Shown here one piece after another: positions 9,952 through 18,636 of a stretch of 64,000 nucleotides of DNA. Where the stretch lies: positions 248,001 through 312,000 of the forward strand of contig NZ_CP033897.1 in assembly GCF_003813985.1 (NCBI RefSeq). The letters run 5' to 3'. Position 1 is the first letter of the stretch. The number at the start of each line of letters is the position of its first letter. The notes beneath the pieces were generated by a model. It was not told the DNA's origin. It worked only from the letters and a program-made list of their open reading frames with translations, and made no database searches. This stretch comes from Corynebacterium gerontici (GTDB lineage: Bacteria > Actinomycetota > Actinomycetes > Mycobacteriales > Mycobacteriaceae). The translations under genes and the position numbers were made by a program.

Positions 9952-10341
9952 ATGCGCGAGAGTGAGGAAGTCTTCGTTATTTCAGTGGCGGCCGAGCTCG
10001 CAGGCATGCACGCCCAGACGTTGCGAACCTATGACCGCCTCGGCATCGTCACTCCGAGGCGCACCCGGGGCGGCGGGCGCCGCTACTCACGCAATGACGT
10101 GGAACTGTTGCGTACCGTGCAGCACCTCAGCCAAGAAGAAGGCGTGAACCTGGCGGGGATCAAATCAATTATCGAGCTCAAGCAGGAAAATGCTCGCCTG
10201 CGCGAAGAGCTTGCAGATGCACAGGAGCGCATTGAGCGCCTGGAGCGCACTCAACGCGCAAGCCGTGGTGAATTGGTGCATGTGCCCCGCTCGACGGCGG
10301 TGGTGATGTGGGAGCCGCGGAGGCGTCGAAAAGCTCAGTAA
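9952..10341 (+). CDS. hspR: MerR-family heat-shock repressor HspR
   Basis: Represses dnaK and clpB by binding HAIR palindromes, with DnaK as co-repressor in other actinobacteria. The protein is 129 aa. The winged-helix MerR domain covers about residues 8-75, with SVAAELAGMHAQTLRTYDRLG as the recognition region and RGGGRRYSRNDVE as the wing. A coiled coil follows (ELKQENARLREELADAQER). The tail is basic. It is the last gene of the locus, three bases after dnaJ. Two matching operators lie in this window, at 6128 and 18554. Confidence 0.95.
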   Translation: MRESEEVFVISVAAELAGMHAQTLRTYDRLGIVTPRRTRGGGRRYSRNDVELLRTVQHLSQEEGVNLAGIKSIIELKQENARLREELADAQERIERLERTQRASRGELVHVPRSTAVVMWEPRRRRKAQ

Positions 10342-10353
10342 CGCAAATCACTG

Positions 10354-10359
10354 TATGAT
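10354..10359 (+). promoter_or_regulatory. Probable -10 box of the aldehyde dehydrogenase gene
   Basis: TATGAT lies 39 bases before ATG 10399 and just after hspR. No convincing -35 is seen. A TCACA at 10370-10374 could be half of a GlxR site, but the other half is poor. Confidence 0.5.
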
Positions 10360-10398
10360 GGGGCGTGGATCACAATTTCCGAGCTGAGAGGTCATACC

Positions 10399-11919
10399 AT
10401 GACTGTGTACGCAAATCCAGGCAGTGAGGGCTCCATCGTCGAGTACCGCAAGCGATACGACAACTTCATCGGCGGTCAGTGGGTCGCGCCTGTCGACGGC
10501 GAATACATGGACAACATCACCCCAATCACGGGCGAGGTGTTCTGCCAAGTCGCCAGCGGCAAGAAAGAAGATGTCGAACTTGCCCTCGACGCCGCACACA
10601 AGGCGGCCCCGGCATTTGGCAAGACTTCTCCCGCCGAACGCTCCGACATGCTGCTGCGGATCGCCGCACGCATGGAAGAACACCTCGAAGAGCTCGCAGT
10701 GGCAGAGACCTGGGAAAATGGCAAGGCCGTGCGCGAAACGCTCGCCGCCGACATTCCACTGGCGATTGACCACTTCCGCTACTTTGCCAGTGCGATCCGC
10801 ACCCAGGAATCTCGCACCTCCCAAATCGATCACAACACCGTGGCCTACCACTTCCACGAGCCCATCGGCGTGGTCGGTCAGATCATTCCCTGGAACTTCC
10901 CGCTGCTCATGGCCGCATGGAAGATCGCTCCTGCACTGGCCACCGGCAACTGCATCGTGCTTAAACCTGCAGAGCAAACCCCCGCATCGATCCTGTTTTG
11001 GGTAGATCTCATCGCCGACCTTCTCCCCGAAGGCGTGCTCAATATCATCAATGGCCTGGGCGAGCACGCGGGCGCCGCGCTTTCCGGCTCTGATCGCATT
11101 GGCAAGATCGCCTTCACCGGCTCAACCCAGGTGGGCAAGCTGATCAACAAAGCTGCGGCCGACAAGATCATCCCCGTCACCCTTGAGCTAGGTGGCAAAT
11201 CGCCTTCCATCTTCTTCAAAGACATCATGGAGGCCGACGACGCCTTCCGCGATAAGTGCGTGGAAGGTCTTGCCATGTTCGCACTGAACCAGGGCGAAGT
11301 GTGCACCTGCCCTTCGCGTGCCCTAGTCCACGAATCCATCGCCGAGGAATTCCTGGCGCTGGGCGTGGAGCGAGTAAAGCGCATCAAACTGGGCAACCCC
11401 CTGGATACTGAAACCATGATGGGCGCGCAGGCCTCCAAGGAACAGCTCGATAAAATTTCCGGCTACCTGGAGCTTGGCCCCAAGGAAGGCGCCGAGGTGC
11501 TCACCGGTGGCCATGTGAACAAGATTGAAGGACTCGAAGGTGGCTTCTACATCGAGCCCACCATCTTCAAGGGCACCAACGATATGACGGTGTTCCAAGA
11601 GGAGATCTTCGGCCCGGTGCTCTCTGTCGCCACCTTCAAGGACTTCGATGAGGCCATCAAGATCGCCAACGACACCAACTATGGCCTTGGCGCTGGCGTG
11701 TGGACTCGCCACCAAAACACCGCCTACCGCGCAGGGCGCGCCATCCAAGCTGGTCGTGTATGGGTGAACCAGTACCACAACTATCCAGCTCACGCTGCCT
11801 TCGGCGGCTATAAGGAATCTGGTATCGGGCGCGAGAATCACCTAATGATGCTCGAGCACTATCAGCAGACGAAGAACCTGCTGGTGTCCTACGACGAAAA
11901 CGCCACCGGGCTGTTCTAA
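10399..11919 (+). CDS. ald: NAD-dependent aldehyde dehydrogenase (acetaldehyde type)
   Basis: Oxidises short-chain aldehydes such as acetaldehyde to acids using NAD. The protein is 506 aa, the full length of the family. Visible motifs are [13 protein letters not shown] (Asn of the oxyanion hole), [13 protein letters not shown] (general-base Glu) and [13 protein letters not shown] (catalytic Cys). It lies directly downstream of hspR, the same order I recall for ald in C. glutamicum, where the gene is needed for growth on ethanol. A GAGAGG ribosome site precedes ATG 10399. The family is certain, but the exact substrate is inferred from gene order. Confidence 0.9.
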   Translation: MTVYANPGSEGSIVEYRKRYDNFIGGQWVAPVDGEYMDNITPITGEVFCQVASGKKEDVELALDAAHKAAPAFGKTSPAERSDMLLRIAARMEEHLEELAVAETWENGKAVRETLAADIPLAIDHFRYFASAIRTQESRTSQIDHNTVAYHFHEPIGVVGQIIPWNFPLLMAAWKIAPALATGNCIVLKPAEQTPASILFWVDLIADLLPEGVLNIINGLGEHAGAALSGSDRIGKIAFTGSTQVGKLINKAAADKIIPVTLELGGKSPSIFFKDIMEADDAFRDKCVEGLAMFALNQGEVCTCPSRALVHESIAEEFLALGVERVKRIKLGNPLDTETMMGAQASKEQLDKISGYLELGPKEGAEVLTGGHVNKIEGLEGGFYIEPTIFKGTNDMTVFQEEIFGPVLSVATFKDFDEAIKIANDTNYGLGAGVWTRHQNTAYRAGRAIQAGRVWVNQYHNYPAHAAFGGYKESGIGRENHLMMLEHYQQTKNLLVSYDENATGLF

Positions 11920-11933
11920 ACCCCCGACCCCGC

Positions 11934-11939
11934 TAGGAT
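11934..11939 (+). promoter_or_regulatory. -10 box of a leaderless transcript (DyP gene)
   Basis: TAGGAT ends six bases before GTG 11946. No ribosome site is placed at normal distance. The spacing fits transcription starting at the start codon. Confidence 0.55.
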
Positions 11940-11945
11940 GAAGGA

Positions 11946-12839
11946 GTGTTTCATCAAAGCGGAATCCTAGGAATCGGTACCACTGACCACTCCTTCATCG
12001 AATTCAATCTGCGGCAGCCTTCAGCGGAAGCCATTGCAGCGATCGTCGAGGCTGTCAATTTGCCCACCACCGCGGGCGCCAATGTGGTGGTGGGCTTCAA
12101 ACCCAGCCTGTGGGCGCAGTTTGCAGAGGCCAAGGACATTCCCGACAACGTCCACGACTTCGATGAGGCAATACAAGGCCCAGATGGTTTTTCCATGCCC
12201 GCCACTCAGTGCGACGGCTGGCTGTGGGTTCATGCCTCCACCCGCTCCCAAGCATTTGACGTACTCAAGCACCTGCTCAAGACACTCGGTGGCGTTCTTG
12301 AACTCAAAACTGAGACCACCGGTTGGGTCTACGAATCCAATCGCGACCTCACCGGTTTTGAAGACGGTACCGAAAACCCTGGTCTGCTCGAAGCTCCCAG
12401 CGTGATTGCCATTCCCGATGGCGAGCCGGGCGCCGGGTCCTCGGTGCTGCTCTTTCAATTGTGGAAGCACAAGTCCCGCGCTTGGGAGGCGTTGCCCGTG
12501 GAAGAACAAGAACTCGCCATGGGTCGCACGAAAGATGAAAGCGAGGAATTGGATGAGGAAATCATGCCCGATTCCTCTCACGTCTCGCGCACCGTGGTTG
12601 AGGTAGACGGTGAGGAACTAGAAATCTATCGCCGCAACGTTGCCTACGGCGATCACCGCGAACACGGCACGGTGTTTGTGGGTTTCAGTTTTGATCAGTG
12701 GCGCACCGAAGAAATGCTTCGACGCATGGCAGGCGCAGATGGTGGCCCGCGCGATGAGATCACGCGATTCACCGAGCCTGTTTCCGGCGCGTGGTACGTG
12801 TGCCCCTCCATTGACGCTTTGGTGAAGTTCCTGGACTAG
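11946..12839 (+). CDS. DyP-type haem peroxidase
   Basis: Haem peroxidase of the dye-decolorising family, class B (YfeX-like) by its 297-aa length and lack of a signal peptide. The family motif is present as GFEDGTENP near residue 139, whose Asp is the catalytic acid. The likely proximal haem His is in DSSHVSRT, and a conserved Arg is in EIYRRNVAYG. The start fits the family because QSGILG opens the fold. The protein should be cytoplasmic, and no encapsulin gene is adjacent. The physiological substrate is unknown. Confidence 0.88.
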   Translation: MFHQSGILGIGTTDHSFIEFNLRQPSAEAIAAIVEAVNLPTTAGANVVVGFKPSLWAQFAEAKDIPDNVHDFDEAIQGPDGFSMPATQCDGWLWVHASTRSQAFDVLKHLLKTLGGVLELKTETTGWVYESNRDLTGFEDGTENPGLLEAPSVIAIPDGEPGAGSSVLLFQLWKHKSRAWEALPVEEQELAMGRTKDESEELDEEIMPDSSHVSRTVVEVDGEELEIYRRNVAYGDHREHGTVFVGFSFDQWRTEEMLRRMAGADGGPRDEITRFTEPVSGAWYVCPSIDALVKFLD

Positions 12840-12845
12840 CCCGAT

Positions 12846-13898
12846 CTACTCCACTTCGGTTTTCAACCGTTCCAGGAACTCCGCCTTATCAACGTAGGAA
12901 TGGCCGCGCGCTGCAATCGGCCACTTTTCGCTGCGATACCCCGCTGAGGCTGGATCAAGTCCGTGGATAGCTCCAAAGTTGTTGCCGCTGAGTCCGATGG
13001 GGTCCTGGGCGTTGAGCGTGGCGATGATCTTGGTGTCTTCGTTTTTGGGATAACCCTTCACCCCGGGGCTTCCCGCGTAGATGATGGTGTCCGCTTCCAG
13101 CCCTTCATGCGCTGCCAAGCCGGTGACGGTTGAGCCATAGGAATGCCCCAAGACGATGAGCTTCGCGTCGGGATTGCGTTGCCGCAATGAGTCCTGAAAT
13201 TCCTGCAGTGCCGCGGCACCTTGGTGCGCTGGGCGGTGCGCAATACCGCCGACAACGTTCGGCGGCGCAACGTAGCCCATCCACGCCACCGTGGCCGCCC
13301 CGGTGCTGGCAGCTACCGTTCGTGCGTCCTCAATCTTTTCTGGCCATGTTTCTGGGTTCGAGCTCCCAACGCCAGGCACCATGGTGATAATGCTGCTCGC
13401 TTCATCCAAACTGCCAAAGGCAACAACCGCAGTGCCGTCACCCAACTGCAATACTTGGGCGCCGTCGAGGTTGCCTAGTGCTGGGGTGTCTTGGGCTTGG
13501 GCGCACAATGAGTTCAATTCTGCGGCACATGCGGCGTCGAGTTCATTGCCAAGTGCGCTGATCAGTGCGAAGGTTCCATTGAGCGCCGGGATGGCATCTA
13601 AGATGAATTGCGGTATGTGCGAAAGGCGATGCATCCATTGCTCTAATTCGGCTTGAGCCTTCGCAGTTTGTTCAAGAATGGCGCTGGCTTGCTCAAAGAT
13701 TCCCGCAGGCTTGAGCCACGCCTCGAGATTCCTCCCCAGCATTGCTTGTCCCGCCTCAAAAGCCTCACCTTCAACGAGTGCAAAACCTTGCTGCCAGCGC
13801 TGTCGTTGCTCCTGCGCGAGACTTTGTAGTGTTTGTGCGTGTTCGCGATGTAAAAGTGCGCTGGTGAGTAGTTCCCCGGATTTCAATGGCAGGCTCAT
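12846..13898 (-). CDS. DUF1023-type alpha/beta hydrolase
   Basis: The C-terminal half (about residues 165-345) is a DUF1023 alpha/beta hydrolase. It has the nucleophile elbow GHSYGSTV, a following Asp region (DTIIYAGSPG) and a His near the end (ARGHSY). The N-terminal half is mostly helical and Gln/Ala-rich, resembling the helical modules found before DUF1023 in ESX-linked or surface proteins. No signal peptide is visible. It overlaps the small upstream gene by four bases (ATGA), so the two are probably made together. Substrate unknown. Confidence 0.75.
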   Translation of the reverse strand: MSLPLKSGELLTSALLHREHAQTLQSLAQEQRQRWQQGFALVEGEAFEAGQAMLGRNLEAWLKPAGIFEQASAILEQTAKAQAELEQWMHRLSHIPQFILDAIPALNGTFALISALGNELDAACAAELNSLCAQAQDTPALGNLDGAQVLQLGDGTAVVAFGSLDEASSIITMVPGVGSSNPETWPEKIEDARTVAASTGAATVAWMGYVAPPNVVGGIAHRPAHQGAAALQEFQDSLRQRNPDAKLIVLGHSYGSTVTGLAAHEGLEADTIIYAGSPGVKGYPKNEDTKIIATLNAQDPIGLSGNNFGAIHGLDPASAGYRSEKWPIAARGHSYVDKAEFLERLKTEVE

Positions 13899-14161
13899 CG
13901 CAGGCTCGCCTCCAGTTGTTCATCGATGCTGAACACTTTGGTGATGAACGTCCCGATGCTCTTGTGTGAGGCGTGGATGTGCTGCTCTTCGCGATGCAAA
14001 TTTTGGTGGATGCGTGCTTCTAATTGCTGAAGAGCCTGGGCGCTGAGGCTTTGGCTCATGGTGCTACGGTTGGGGGAGTAGCCGGAAAAATGCAGGTAGT
14101 GGAGAAGTTCTTGGGTTGCTTGCATGTCTTTGATGCTGCCGAGGCGTCGTGACGGAACCAA
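13895..14161 (-). CDS. Small helical protein coupled to the DUF1023 hydrolase
   Basis: Up to 88 aa, predicted largely helical, rich in Gln, His and Ser, with no Cys and no membrane segment. I do not recognise its family. TTG 14161 is preceded at five bases by GGAG, whereas an internal ATG at 14125 lacks a clear ribosome site. The four-base overlap with the hydrolase implies a shared role, perhaps as a partner or dimerisation module like the small helical proteins paired with ESX-type effectors. That role is inference only. Confidence 0.6.
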   Translation of the reverse strand: MVPSRRLGSIKDMQATQELLHYLHFSGYSPNRSTMSQSLSAQALQQLEARIHQNLHREEQHIHASHKSIGTFITKVFSIDEQLEASLR

Positions 14162-14211
14162 GCAAACTCCAAAAATTTTTCCTCAAACCCCCAAATCTGT
14201 GGATAACTCGC

Positions 14212-14217
14212 TAGGCT
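14212..14217 (+). promoter_or_regulatory. -10 box of a leaderless transcript (nitrilase-fold gene)
   Basis: TAGGCT ends seven bases before ATG 14225, and no Shine-Dalgarno sequence intervenes. Confidence 0.5.
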
Positions 14218-14224
14218 GTGGATC

Positions 14225-15016
14225 ATGCGAATTGCTGTGGCACAAATTACTAGTGGAGCGGATAAATCCGAGAACTTGGAGCTCGTCCGTGAATACTCCC
14301 AACGCGCTGCGGATCAAGGCGCGCAGTTGGTGGTGTTCCCGGAGGCGACGATGCAGGGTTTTGGCACTGGCCGCCTCGACCACAACGCGGAGCCCCTTGA
14401 CGGGCCATTTGTGCAGGCGCTTGAATCCATCGCGGACTCTTCGAGCATCACCATCCTCGCCGGCGTTTTTAGCCCTGCTGACCAGGTGGAACGCGATGGA
14501 AAGGCCTTCAATCGCATCGACAATGTTGCCGTCGTTCGCGGCAAGGCGCAGGCGAATTACAAGAAAATCCACACCTACGATGCTTTCGGATACAGGGAGT
14601 CGGATACGGTTCGTCCCGGCGAAGCGCTGTGCACTTTTGAGCTTTTCGACGTCACCTTCGGCATTGCCATCTGTTTCGATATCCGCTACCCGGAGCAATT
14701 CCGAGAGCTTGCGCGCGCTGGTGCCCAGGTGATCCTGGTACCCGCATCGTGGAATGACGGTGAGGATAAGCAGCGTCAATGGGAATTGCTCAGCGCCGCA
14801 CGAGCCCTGGATTCCACCTCCTTCGTGGTGGCCTGCGGCCAAGCGCGTCCGGAAGATGAACGCCCAAGTGAGGCACCTACGGGCATTGGCTACTCCAGAG
14901 TGTTGGATCCAACTGGCCAGGTGATCGCCAGCGCCGGGGCAACGCCCGAGCTACTCGTGGTGGACATTGATCCGGAGGTGGTGGCGAAGGTACGCAAGAC
15001 CTTACCGGTGCTCTAG
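14225..15016 (+). CDS. Carbon-nitrogen hydrolase (nitrilase superfamily amidase)
   Basis: Cytoplasmic amidohydrolase of 263 aa. The Glu-Lys-Cys triad is visible: Glu in VVFPEATMQG, Lys in NYKKIHTYDAFG and Cys in GIAICFDIRYPEQ. The Nit1/omega-amidase branch is the closest match, which repairs deaminated glutathione or hydrolyses omega-amides, but the substrate is uncertain. Its stop codon overlaps that of the convergent flavin reductase gene (CTAG at 15013-15016). Confidence 0.88.
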   Translation: MRIAVAQITSGADKSENLELVREYSQRAADQGAQLVVFPEATMQGFGTGRLDHNAEPLDGPFVQALESIADSSSITILAGVFSPADQVERDGKAFNRIDNVAVVRGKAQANYKKIHTYDAFGYRESDTVRPGEALCTFELFDVTFGIAICFDIRYPEQFRELARAGAQVILVPASWNDGEDKQRQWELLSAARALDSTSFVVACGQARPEDERPSEAPTGIGYSRVLDPTGQVIASAGATPELLVVDIDPEVVAKVRKTLPVL

Positions 15017-16053
15017 AACTCGGTGGCGCTGCTTCGCCAGAAGGGGCGGAAGGTGAAATCCTGGCTGCTGATCTGCGCTGGCGGCGCTCCGACCTGAATG
15101 AGGGCGGCGCGACTTTGCTGCACCTGCTCTTGCGGGCCGGCGATCAAGATATTGCGGTCGCCCCATGAACCGAAACCGGCCAGCACCTCGCCCGCCTGCC
15201 CATGTTGTGGCAGGTGGAGGCCTCGCGGTGGCTTTGAATGGGAGGTTGCTCCGACCCACCACTCGTCCACAGGGTTGCTCACAATGGGCATGACGATCAG
15301 CCACGGTGCGGCGCTGGCTATTTGCCACAAACTGGCGAGCTCGTAGAGCTCACCGGGATATTCCGCCGCAAAGGCAAGGTGTGTGCGCGGGGGGTCGGGC
15401 TGAGAGAAAAGTTCGAGCAGCAGGGAGCGAAGGGCTGCGAATCCGGTGCTGTGGGCAATCAGGAGATTGTCACGGTTGGGGTCAAAGCGGAATCCGCCTC
15501 GGCCCTCCCCAATGAGCCAGCGATCCCCAAGGCGGGCCGTGGTTTCGCCGAAGATATGGAACTCAACTTGCCCTGATTCATTAGCTGGAATGGCAGGGAA
15601 AAAATACCGCCTGCTACCAAAGTGATCGCTCACCGGAACGTACTGCCCGCTGGCGTAGCGCAGTGGCTGATCTGCGAGAAGTCGAATCACGCTGACTCGA
15701 CGTGCCCTGCGCTCAACGTGAAGCACGCGAGCACTGATGAGTGTTTCGGGTTCGGCGTGCTCGATTGCCTTAGCCGCGGCGCGGACATGTCGCTCGGCTT
15801 CAAGCACCTCGCTAAACGGTAGATCCTGACAGAATTCCCGGATAGCTGCACTGATTCTTTCCGCGTCTACCTGCCGAACGCCCGCCGCAGCGATCGCTGG
15901 GGCATTGGCGCGAAACTCCTGCTCCAAATCTTGGTTGCTGGCGGCAATGGTGGCATCGCACAGCAATGAGGCGTGTGGCTGATGCCCAAAAGCGGCCGTG
16001 CGAAAGGCCTCGCGATGCTCCGCGAGGCGCTGCGCAACGGTTACGTGACTCAC
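15013..16053 (-). CDS. FNR-like flavin/NAD(P) oxidoreductase with unassigned N-terminal domain
   Basis: About 346 aa. The C-terminal 230 residues look like a ferredoxin-NADP reductase module. RYASGQYVPV and RRYFFPAIP mark the FAD site, LLIAHSTGFAALRSLL the nucleotide-binding start, and ILIAGPQEQVQQSRAAL the family's cofactor-closing motif. The N-terminal 115 residues are helical with no Cys cluster. They could be a reduced globin-like module as in flavohaemoproteins, but no haem His is convincing. GTG 16053 is ten bases after the LLM gene, so they are probably co-transcribed. The long upstream frame to 16266 overlaps the LLM gene and is rejected. Confidence 0.7.
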   Translation of the reverse strand: MSHVTVAQRLAEHREAFRTAAFGHQPHASLLCDATIAASNQDLEQEFRANAPAIAAAGVRQVDAERISAAIREFCQDLPFSEVLEAERHVRAAAKAIEHAEPETLISARVLHVERRARRVSVIRLLADQPLRYASGQYVPVSDHFGSRRYFFPAIPANESGQVEFHIFGETTARLGDRWLIGEGRGGFRFDPNRDNLLIAHSTGFAALRSLLLELFSQPDPPRTHLAFAAEYPGELYELASLWQIASAAPWLIVMPIVSNPVDEWWVGATSHSKPPRGLHLPQHGQAGEVLAGFGSWGDRNILIAGPQEQVQQSRAALIQVGAPPAQISSQDFTFRPFWRSSATEF

Positions 16054-16063
16054 GCTTAATAGA

Positions 16064-17122
16064 TTACTGCACGGGGTAGCCTTCCACGGGTCCTGCCTGC
16101 GCGGGTTTCCAACCGAGCGCCGGGGCGACGTGTTCTGCGAAATTGGCAAGGATGGACTGGTTGATTTCCACGCCCGCCTGGTTCGGAATGGTGAGCATGA
16201 GAGTGTCGGCGGCCTGCACTGCCTCGTCGTCGAGCAGTTGCTCAATGAGCTTGTCCGGCTCATCAACGTAGGTGCGTCCGAAGGTGCCGGTGGTGCCGTC
16301 GATCATGCCAATGGAATCCTTGGACTCGCCAAAGCCGAAGATCTGCCGATCCCGTTCGCTGACGACCGGGAAGACGGAGCGAGAAACGGAAACGCGTGGC
16401 GTCCAATCGTGGCCAGCCTCCTTCCATGCGGCACGGTAGCGTTTAATCTGTTCGGCTTGCAGTTCTGAGAGGCTTTGGCCAGTTGCTTCGAGCACCAGAG
16501 TCGAGCTCATGAGGTTCACTCCCTCACGTGCAGCTTGTTCGGCGCTTGCGTGGGTGGCTGCACCCCACCAAATACGTCGATCCAAGCCGGGGGAGTAGGG
16601 CAGGACGGGGAGTTCCGTACCGGGCCGGTAGAGCTGCGGGTACTGTTCTCCGGCGCTGGCGGCCTTCGCCATAGCTTCGCCACGCACTGCCTTGAGGAAC
16701 TTCTTGTAGTGCTCGCGTGCGATATCGGCGCCGCGTGGATCTGTGGAGCCCGTGTATCCGAAGGCCTCCCAGCCACGCTCAGCCGGTTCGGGTGATCCTC
16801 GGGAGACTCCGAGGGCCACGCGCCCGTCGGCAAGCTGATCCAAGGCGGCGGCTTCTTCGGCAAGGTACAGGGGGTTTTCGTAGCGCATGTCGATAACGCC
16901 GGTGCCCACCTCGATGTGCTCGGTGGTGGCTGCGATTGCGCCGAGCAAAGGCATGGGGGAGGCGTTTTGGGGAGCGAAGTGATGGACGCGGAAGTAGGCG
17001 CCGTTCACGCCGAGCTCGTCTGCGGCCTGCGAGAGTTCGAGGGCCTGCTTGAGCGTTTCCTTGCCGCTGGGGTGGCCGTTGAGGCTGTAGTGACCGAAAC
17101 TTAAGAATCCGAATGCTTTCAT
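16064..17122 (-). CDS. LLM-class (luciferase-like) flavin-dependent oxidoreductase
   Basis: Bacterial-luciferase-fold monooxygenase of 352 aa. The family features are the N-terminal strand MKAFGFLSFG, YFRVHHFAPQ with the paired His, GTGVIDMRYENPLYLAEEAA and RVALGVSRGSPE. It probably uses reduced FMN supplied by a reductase. The adjacent FNR-like gene downstream is a natural candidate, but this link is inferred from position. The start is ATG 17122. Substrate unknown. Confidence 0.85.
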   Translation of the reverse strand: MKAFGFLSFGHYSLNGHPSGKETLKQALELSQAADELGVNGAYFRVHHFAPQNASPMPLLGAIAATTEHIEVGTGVIDMRYENPLYLAEEAAALDQLADGRVALGVSRGSPEPAERGWEAFGYTGSTDPRGADIAREHYKKFLKAVRGEAMAKAASAGEQYPQLYRPGTELPVLPYSPGLDRRIWWGAATHASAEQAAREGVNLMSSTLVLEATGQSLSELQAEQIKRYRAAWKEAGHDWTPRVSVSRSVFPVVSERDRQIFGFGESKDSIGMIDGTTGTFGRTYVDEPDKLIEQLLDDEAVQAADTLMLTIPNQAGVEINQSILANFAEHVAPALGWKPAQAGPVEGYPVQ

Positions 17123-17193
17123 GCGAACAATATAGGTGACGTATCAACAACATGTCAAGCGGTGCTGATTACAGGCGAAAAAGTCTTTCATCT

Positions 17194-17199
17194 TAGGAT
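17194..17199 (+). promoter_or_regulatory. -10 box upstream of the GltS-type symporter
   Basis: TAGGAT lies 36 bases before the chosen TTG start. It leaves a short leader containing AGGAG (17224-17228), so this gene is not leaderless. Confidence 0.5.
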
Positions 17200-17235
17200 G
17201 TGCTTGTACCTGCTGAATGCACTAGGAGAACCCTC

Positions 17236-18552
17236 TTGGAATACACCCCCTTCACCATGATGACTGATGTCGGTTTTATTTCGATCCTCATGGTGGTCGG
17301 CACCTTCATGCGTCGCCACTTTGCATGGTTTCGCAAACTGCTGATCCCGGCATCAATCACCGCCGGACTTCTTGGCCTGCTTCTCGGCCCCGAAGTCCTC
17401 GGCATCATTCCTTTTTCCGACAAGCTCGGCGCCTATTCCACCCTGCTGATCGCCGTAGTATTCGCATCGATGCCCTACACCATGAACTTCAACACTGGTG
17501 AAGCCGCGAAAGCGCGCAACATGTGGGCATTCTCCACCGGCATGTTCCTTGGGCAGTGGGGCATTTTTATCTTGGTTGGCGCACTCGTTGTAGCTCCCAT
17601 CTGGGGCACCGAAGACTGGTTCGGCATGATGTTGCCCGTCGGGTTCGTGGGTGGTTTTGGCACCGCGGCAGCCGTTGGTGGAGCCTTGGACGACTCCGGC
17701 GTTGCAGCTTCTCTCGGTTTTACCTCTGCAACAGTTGGCACGCTGGCCGCCATCGTGGGTGGCATTATTATGGCGAACTGGGCCATTCGAACTGGCCGCA
17801 CCAATACTTTGCCCAAGGAGCTCCCCTGGGAACTTCGAAGTGGTCACTATGAGGATCATGAAAACCGCCCCTCCATCGGCAGTGCCACCACTAACCCATC
17901 GAGCATTGAACCCCTCGCCCTGCACTTCGGTTTCATCGTTGTTACCGTGCTTTTTGCGTATCTCGCGCAGCAGGGGATCAGCAGCATTTTCCCTGATGTT
18001 TCCATTCCGCTCTTTGCGCTTTCTTTCGTGGCGGGAATCTGTGGAGTGATCTTCCTCAAGGTCATCCGCCGCCCCCACTACCTGGATCCGCAGACCGTGA
18101 AGTCGATCTCCGGTGGCTCGACGGATTTCCTGATCGCCTTTGGCATTGCGTCCATCGTCCCTGCCGCGGTGGCAAGTTATCTGGTGCCGCTGATCATTCT
18201 CTTCGTGCTGGGCGTGGTGTATTGCTTGATCTTCACTCTTGTGATTGCTCCGAAGTTCTTCGGTGAGCAGTGGTTTGAGCGCGGGCTTTTCGGCTGGGGC
18301 TGGGCTACCGCTGCAGTGGCTACCGGTATCGCGCTGTTGAAGATCGTCGACCCGGATCTTAAGTCCGGCGCCTTGAGCGAATACGGCGTTGCCTATGTGG
18401 GGTTCGCTCCCTTCGAAATCGGTATGACGATCCTGGCGCCGCTGGCCGTCATCGGTGGCTTTGTGCTGGGTCTTGGCGTCGCGGGCACGGCGGTAGCGTT
18501 GGTGATTTTGGCATTGCCCTTCTTCTTGGGGTGGACCAAGCAAAAATCTTGA
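17236..18552 (+). CDS. gltS: Sodium/glutamate symporter (GltS family)
   Basis: Polytopic membrane protein of 438 aa that imports glutamate with sodium in characterised members. About ten hydrophobic segments are visible, with two inverted halves split by a polar region (about residues 195-230). Gly-rich signature loops GFVGGFGTAAAVGGAL and GWGWATAAVATGIALL lie in equivalent places in the two halves. TTG 17236 follows AGGAG by seven bases. A GTG at 17200 would start immediately after the -10 box and is rejected. The distinction between glutamate and related substrates cannot be made from sequence. Confidence 0.85.
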   Translation: MEYTPFTMMTDVGFISILMVVGTFMRRHFAWFRKLLIPASITAGLLGLLLGPEVLGIIPFSDKLGAYSTLLIAVVFASMPYTMNFNTGEAAKARNMWAFSTGMFLGQWGIFILVGALVVAPIWGTEDWFGMMLPVGFVGGFGTAAAVGGALDDSGVAASLGFTSATVGTLAAIVGGIIMANWAIRTGRTNTLPKELPWELRSGHYEDHENRPSIGSATTNPSSIEPLALHFGFIVVTVLFAYLAQQGISSIFPDVSIPLFALSFVAGICGVIFLKVIRRPHYLDPQTVKSISGGSTDFLIAFGIASIVPAAVASYLVPLIILFVLGVVYCLIFTLVIAPKFFGEQWFERGLFGWGWATAAVATGIALLKIVDPDLKSGALSEYGVAYVGFAPFEIGMTILAPLAVIGGFVLGLGVAGTAVALVILALPFFLGWTKQKS

Positions 18553-18553
18553 A

Positions 18554-18574
18554 CTTGAGTGGAACAAACTCAAC
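18554..18574 (+). promoter_or_regulatory. HspR operator (HAIR) upstream of clpB
   Basis: CTTGAGT-N7-ACTCAAC matches the HAIR consensus at all but the last base. It overlaps the -35 element of the SigH-like promoter, so HspR binding should exclude RNA polymerase. Confidence 0.85.
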
Positions 18575-18588
18575 TTTTGAGGCGTTGT
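18561..18588 (+). promoter_or_regulatory. SigH-like promoter of clpB
   Basis: GGAACA (18561-18566), 16 bp, CGTTGT (18583-18588). The hexamers and spacing are the same as before dnaK at 6100. Confidence 0.8.
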
Positions 18589-18636
18589 GTCCTATGAACG
18601 CGGAAAACACCGCGAAATGAAAGGACACAACGAAAC

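Noticed and set aside
10360..10375. GlxR (cAMP receptor) site before the aldehyde dehydrogenase
   Set aside because: Only the TCACA half matches; the TGTGA half is too degenerate.
15013..16053. Complete flavohaemoprotein (globin plus reductase)
   Set aside because: The N-terminal region is shorter than a globin and has no convincing proximal His or globin motif.
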